From positions 1-32,201 of the forward strand of contig JAULBX010028016.1 in assembly GCA_032358255.1 (NCBI GenBank): 32,201 nucleotides of DNA, in the 5' to 3' direction. Source of the DNA: Heterotrichella gracilis (taxonomy: Eukaryota > Sar > Xanthophyceae > Tribonematales > Xanthonemataceae). This document shows, piece by piece, positions 29,902-32,201 of this stretch. A program made the position numbers and the translations under genes. The notes beneath the pieces were generated by a model that was not told where the DNA came from, searched no databases, and worked only from the letters and a program-made list of their open reading frames with translations. The number at the start of each line of letters is the position of its first letter. Position 1 is the first letter of the stretch.

Positions 29902-32032
29902 GTAGAGGCTTTGTGATAGCTACTGCTGCCCAGCTCAATCAAGCCCTGGAAGCATTGGCAACATTAGGTAAAGGTTACGTACTATATACTCGTCAGGCAC
30001 ATGAACTGACGACAAGGAGCACCTCGAGCTCGGACCAAGGTTGCCGTTGCCATGCCATGGTATGTGCAAGTAATCGCGCAGTCACTGACAGGGCCTCTAC
30101 CAGCAACAATGCCTAAGGCTTTACCTGTTGCAAAACGCTGTTGTAACGGCCAAAGCACCCCACTCGTCGTGTGACACGCCCGCGCTGCGACGTTGGACAA
30201 TTACACCTCCAGCCCGAGGCACAATCCAGCACTTCTGTTGTGCTCTGCACTGCAAAGCAATGCTCAGCAAGTTGCAGAAACGTATGGCAACACCTCGCCA
30301 ATGAGTGGCATGTTATTCACAGCTGCTAGGTGTCAGTTTGTAGCTCTTCTGCGACCTTGCGTAATACTTCTAGCCATGTGCAACTTGCCCTTCATTGGGC
30401 GCACGGCGCGCGCGCGCACGGGTGGCATCCGCCCCGGTACAAGGTGGGCGCCGCCACTGCCACCGTCATGTCTGCCGGTGATTCCGACCATGGCTCTGCA
30501 GAGCCCCCTCTTGAATCCCCAGATTCTGGTACAGTGTCCCCACAGGATTTGAGATGAATGTGCATGCATTCCCATCTATGCTTCCACAATTCTTTGTAGG
30601 GTTCCCTCTTCCACTAGTGTACTTCATGTACTTCATGTACAGATGTGGTGAGCAGCTGCTGCAAAACAGCAGCCACCATGGCTCAAGGCCATGGAGGAGG
30701 GAGTTTTTAGAGTCTTTGGTGGCACCAAAAGAGGGGTCTTGAAGGCACACACTTCTTCGCGACAATTATTGCAGCAAACACAGCGTTGGACTTTTCTGTT
30801 ACATTAGGCTTGGCAAGTATTGGTTATTGTTCTTGTTCCATTTGGACAAATCGGTGCCGGCAGCAGTTGAACTAGCTTCAGGCAAGATGGGACAGCTAGG
30901 CAAACCACCACTGGTGGTGGGTGTCCAGGATCCAAGCTTTGCTGGTGCTGATGCACACGCAACCACCCTATGCCACCCTACGCGGTTTGTTGTCATCTAT
31001 CATAGCAAATTGCTGACCTGCGTGATCAGCCCAATTTTTGTCCGACAAATGTGCCAAGGCATGTCATGCAGTGCACCTTCGGCGCAAACGTTTTGGGTTG
31101 GGATCAGCGCTGGTTCCCAATTTGGGGGTTGAAGCCTTACTAGGTTTATCAACCTCTAAGCAGGAAACATTGGAATGCCACCCCCGTGTGCACATCGCCA
31201 CCAGAATCGCATCAATATTGCGCTGTACAGTGTAGTCCTGCGCACAATCATGCGGGTTCTGTGCATGGCGCACCTCCTTCAGGCAAGACAATGCATAGCC
31301 CTCGGACTGCGGGCTGTAACGATGGTCAAATCTGGTCAGGTTGAACTCTCCTGCCAGCTATGCCAGCTGGTAGCCTGGGACACAGCTAAGGCAAGCTCAG
31401 CTGGGATCCGCACCAGGAGTGGCCCAGGAAAGGTTACGCATTGCAGACAGCAGCAGACAATAGCATACACGCGGCATATGAATCTGCACATGTGGCATAT
31501 ACATCTATCTGTGTATATAGCTTCGAATAATCGCAGGGTGGCATAGGTGGCTGAGTCGTGTGCTGTGCATCCTACTCGCTTTGGCACCCAATGACAGATA
31601 CGTATGTATGCATGCATAAAGCTACAAGCCTTATTTATTATGTACGGATGATGTCAAGCATGGCCAGCTGAATAAATAAACAAATAAATATCTGCATGGA
31701 CAGCTGAATGCAATCAAAGGATGGCCCTCTCAGGTAGCTATAGGTTAGCCACTGATTGTGGGCACGCCTCTCAAAACCCTAAACCCTAACCCAACGCATC
31801 AGCATGCTACAACGCGATTGACCTCCGAGGAATTTGGAACCGCAGTTCCATGGTCACAAAGGATGATAACTATTGCATGTGGTGGTAGATCTTTTGTGGT
31901 GTGGAATGGTTTGGTGGTTGCTGACCCGTGGATGCACACATGCTGACGGTGACAAATGCCGCCAGGCTGCGGGCTGCCAGGCTCCCTAGGGTGAAGGAGG
32001 GTCCATCATCTGGAGCAAGTAAAAAAGTAGAT
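29902..32032. other. No supported gene at the right end
   Basis: Many short frames on both strands, none with a domain or consistent splicing. A 30-codon plus-strand frame with a start at 30468 follows a CG-rich stretch (30404-30420) and could be a divergent first exon. Small tandem repeats (GTACTTCAT near 30620-30640, AAATAAA near 31672-31690) and a CCCTAAACCCTAA motif (about 31776-31790) are present. Confidence 0.5.
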
Positions 32033-32185
32033 AAATAGAAAGAAAGAAAAGAAAGAAAGAAAGAAAGAAAGGAAACGCCCACAGGGCATAGCCAGGCACA
32101 ACACACAAAACAGGGCGTGTTCCTCCTCGCCAAACACCAAAAAGCGTGGATCACAAGGCATAGCCTAAAGCATAGCCTCGTAAAA
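32033..32185 (-). mobile_element. Short interspersed repeat, copy 2 (SINE-like) with (GAAA)n tail
   Basis: On the minus strand a body of about 110 bp related to 5091-5204 runs into a (TTTC)n microsatellite (32038-32071). The simple-repeat tail on the same side of both copies favours a retroposed short element. Identity is moderate, so the two insertions would be old or from different subfamilies. Confidence 0.4.
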
Positions 32186-32201
32186 TTTAGTCAGAATATG
32201 C

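Overview
The window looks like nuclear DNA of a green alga, most likely a chlorophyte of the trebouxiophyte kind. Genes are cut into many short exons by GT-AG introns, intergenic DNA is sparse in signals, plant-type telomere motifs (TTTAGGG/CCCTAAA) are scattered through introns, and one gene is a plant/algal-type UDP-glucuronate 4-epimerase. The taxon is an inference; I see no rRNA, tRNA, CRISPR array or bacterial operon.

Layout. (1) 521-3038 (+): the 3' part of a WLM/Wss1-type DNA-protein-crosslink protease, with three SUMO-interaction-like motifs and two RanBP2-type zinc fingers; its first exons lie left of the window. (2) 3777-12027: a cluster of three BTB-BACK paralogues, a full-length minus-strand copy, a 5'-truncated plus-strand copy and a full-length plus-strand copy. 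The two long copies carry frame-breaking lesions. (3) 14069-19315 (-): a ten-exon, 807-residue ankyrin-repeat protein with a basic region and a C-terminal coiled coil. (4) 20434-25714 (-): an eleven-exon, 450-residue membrane-anchored UDP-glucuronate 4-epimerase, complete. (5) 27479-29901 (-): three exons of an unrecognised protein. The right end (29902-32201) has no gene I can support.

The most unusual feature is shared by groups 1, 3, 4 and 5. Segments that straddle real exon edges are tandemly duplicated into the neighbouring introns or just past the stop codon, leaving partial, decayed 'ghost exons' with splice sites often still readable. The clearest cases are a six-unit array of about 110 bp next to the unrecognised gene, a nested two-level array at epimerase exon 9, and duplications on both sides of epimerase exon 5 and ankyrin exon 6. 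Telomere-like heptamers sit in many of the spacers. I did not see ghosts in the BTB-BACK cluster, which instead holds a 34-bp near-perfect inverted repeat in an intron. Exon models were built by hand from splice sites and reading phase; phase closes at every proposed junction of the two complete genes.
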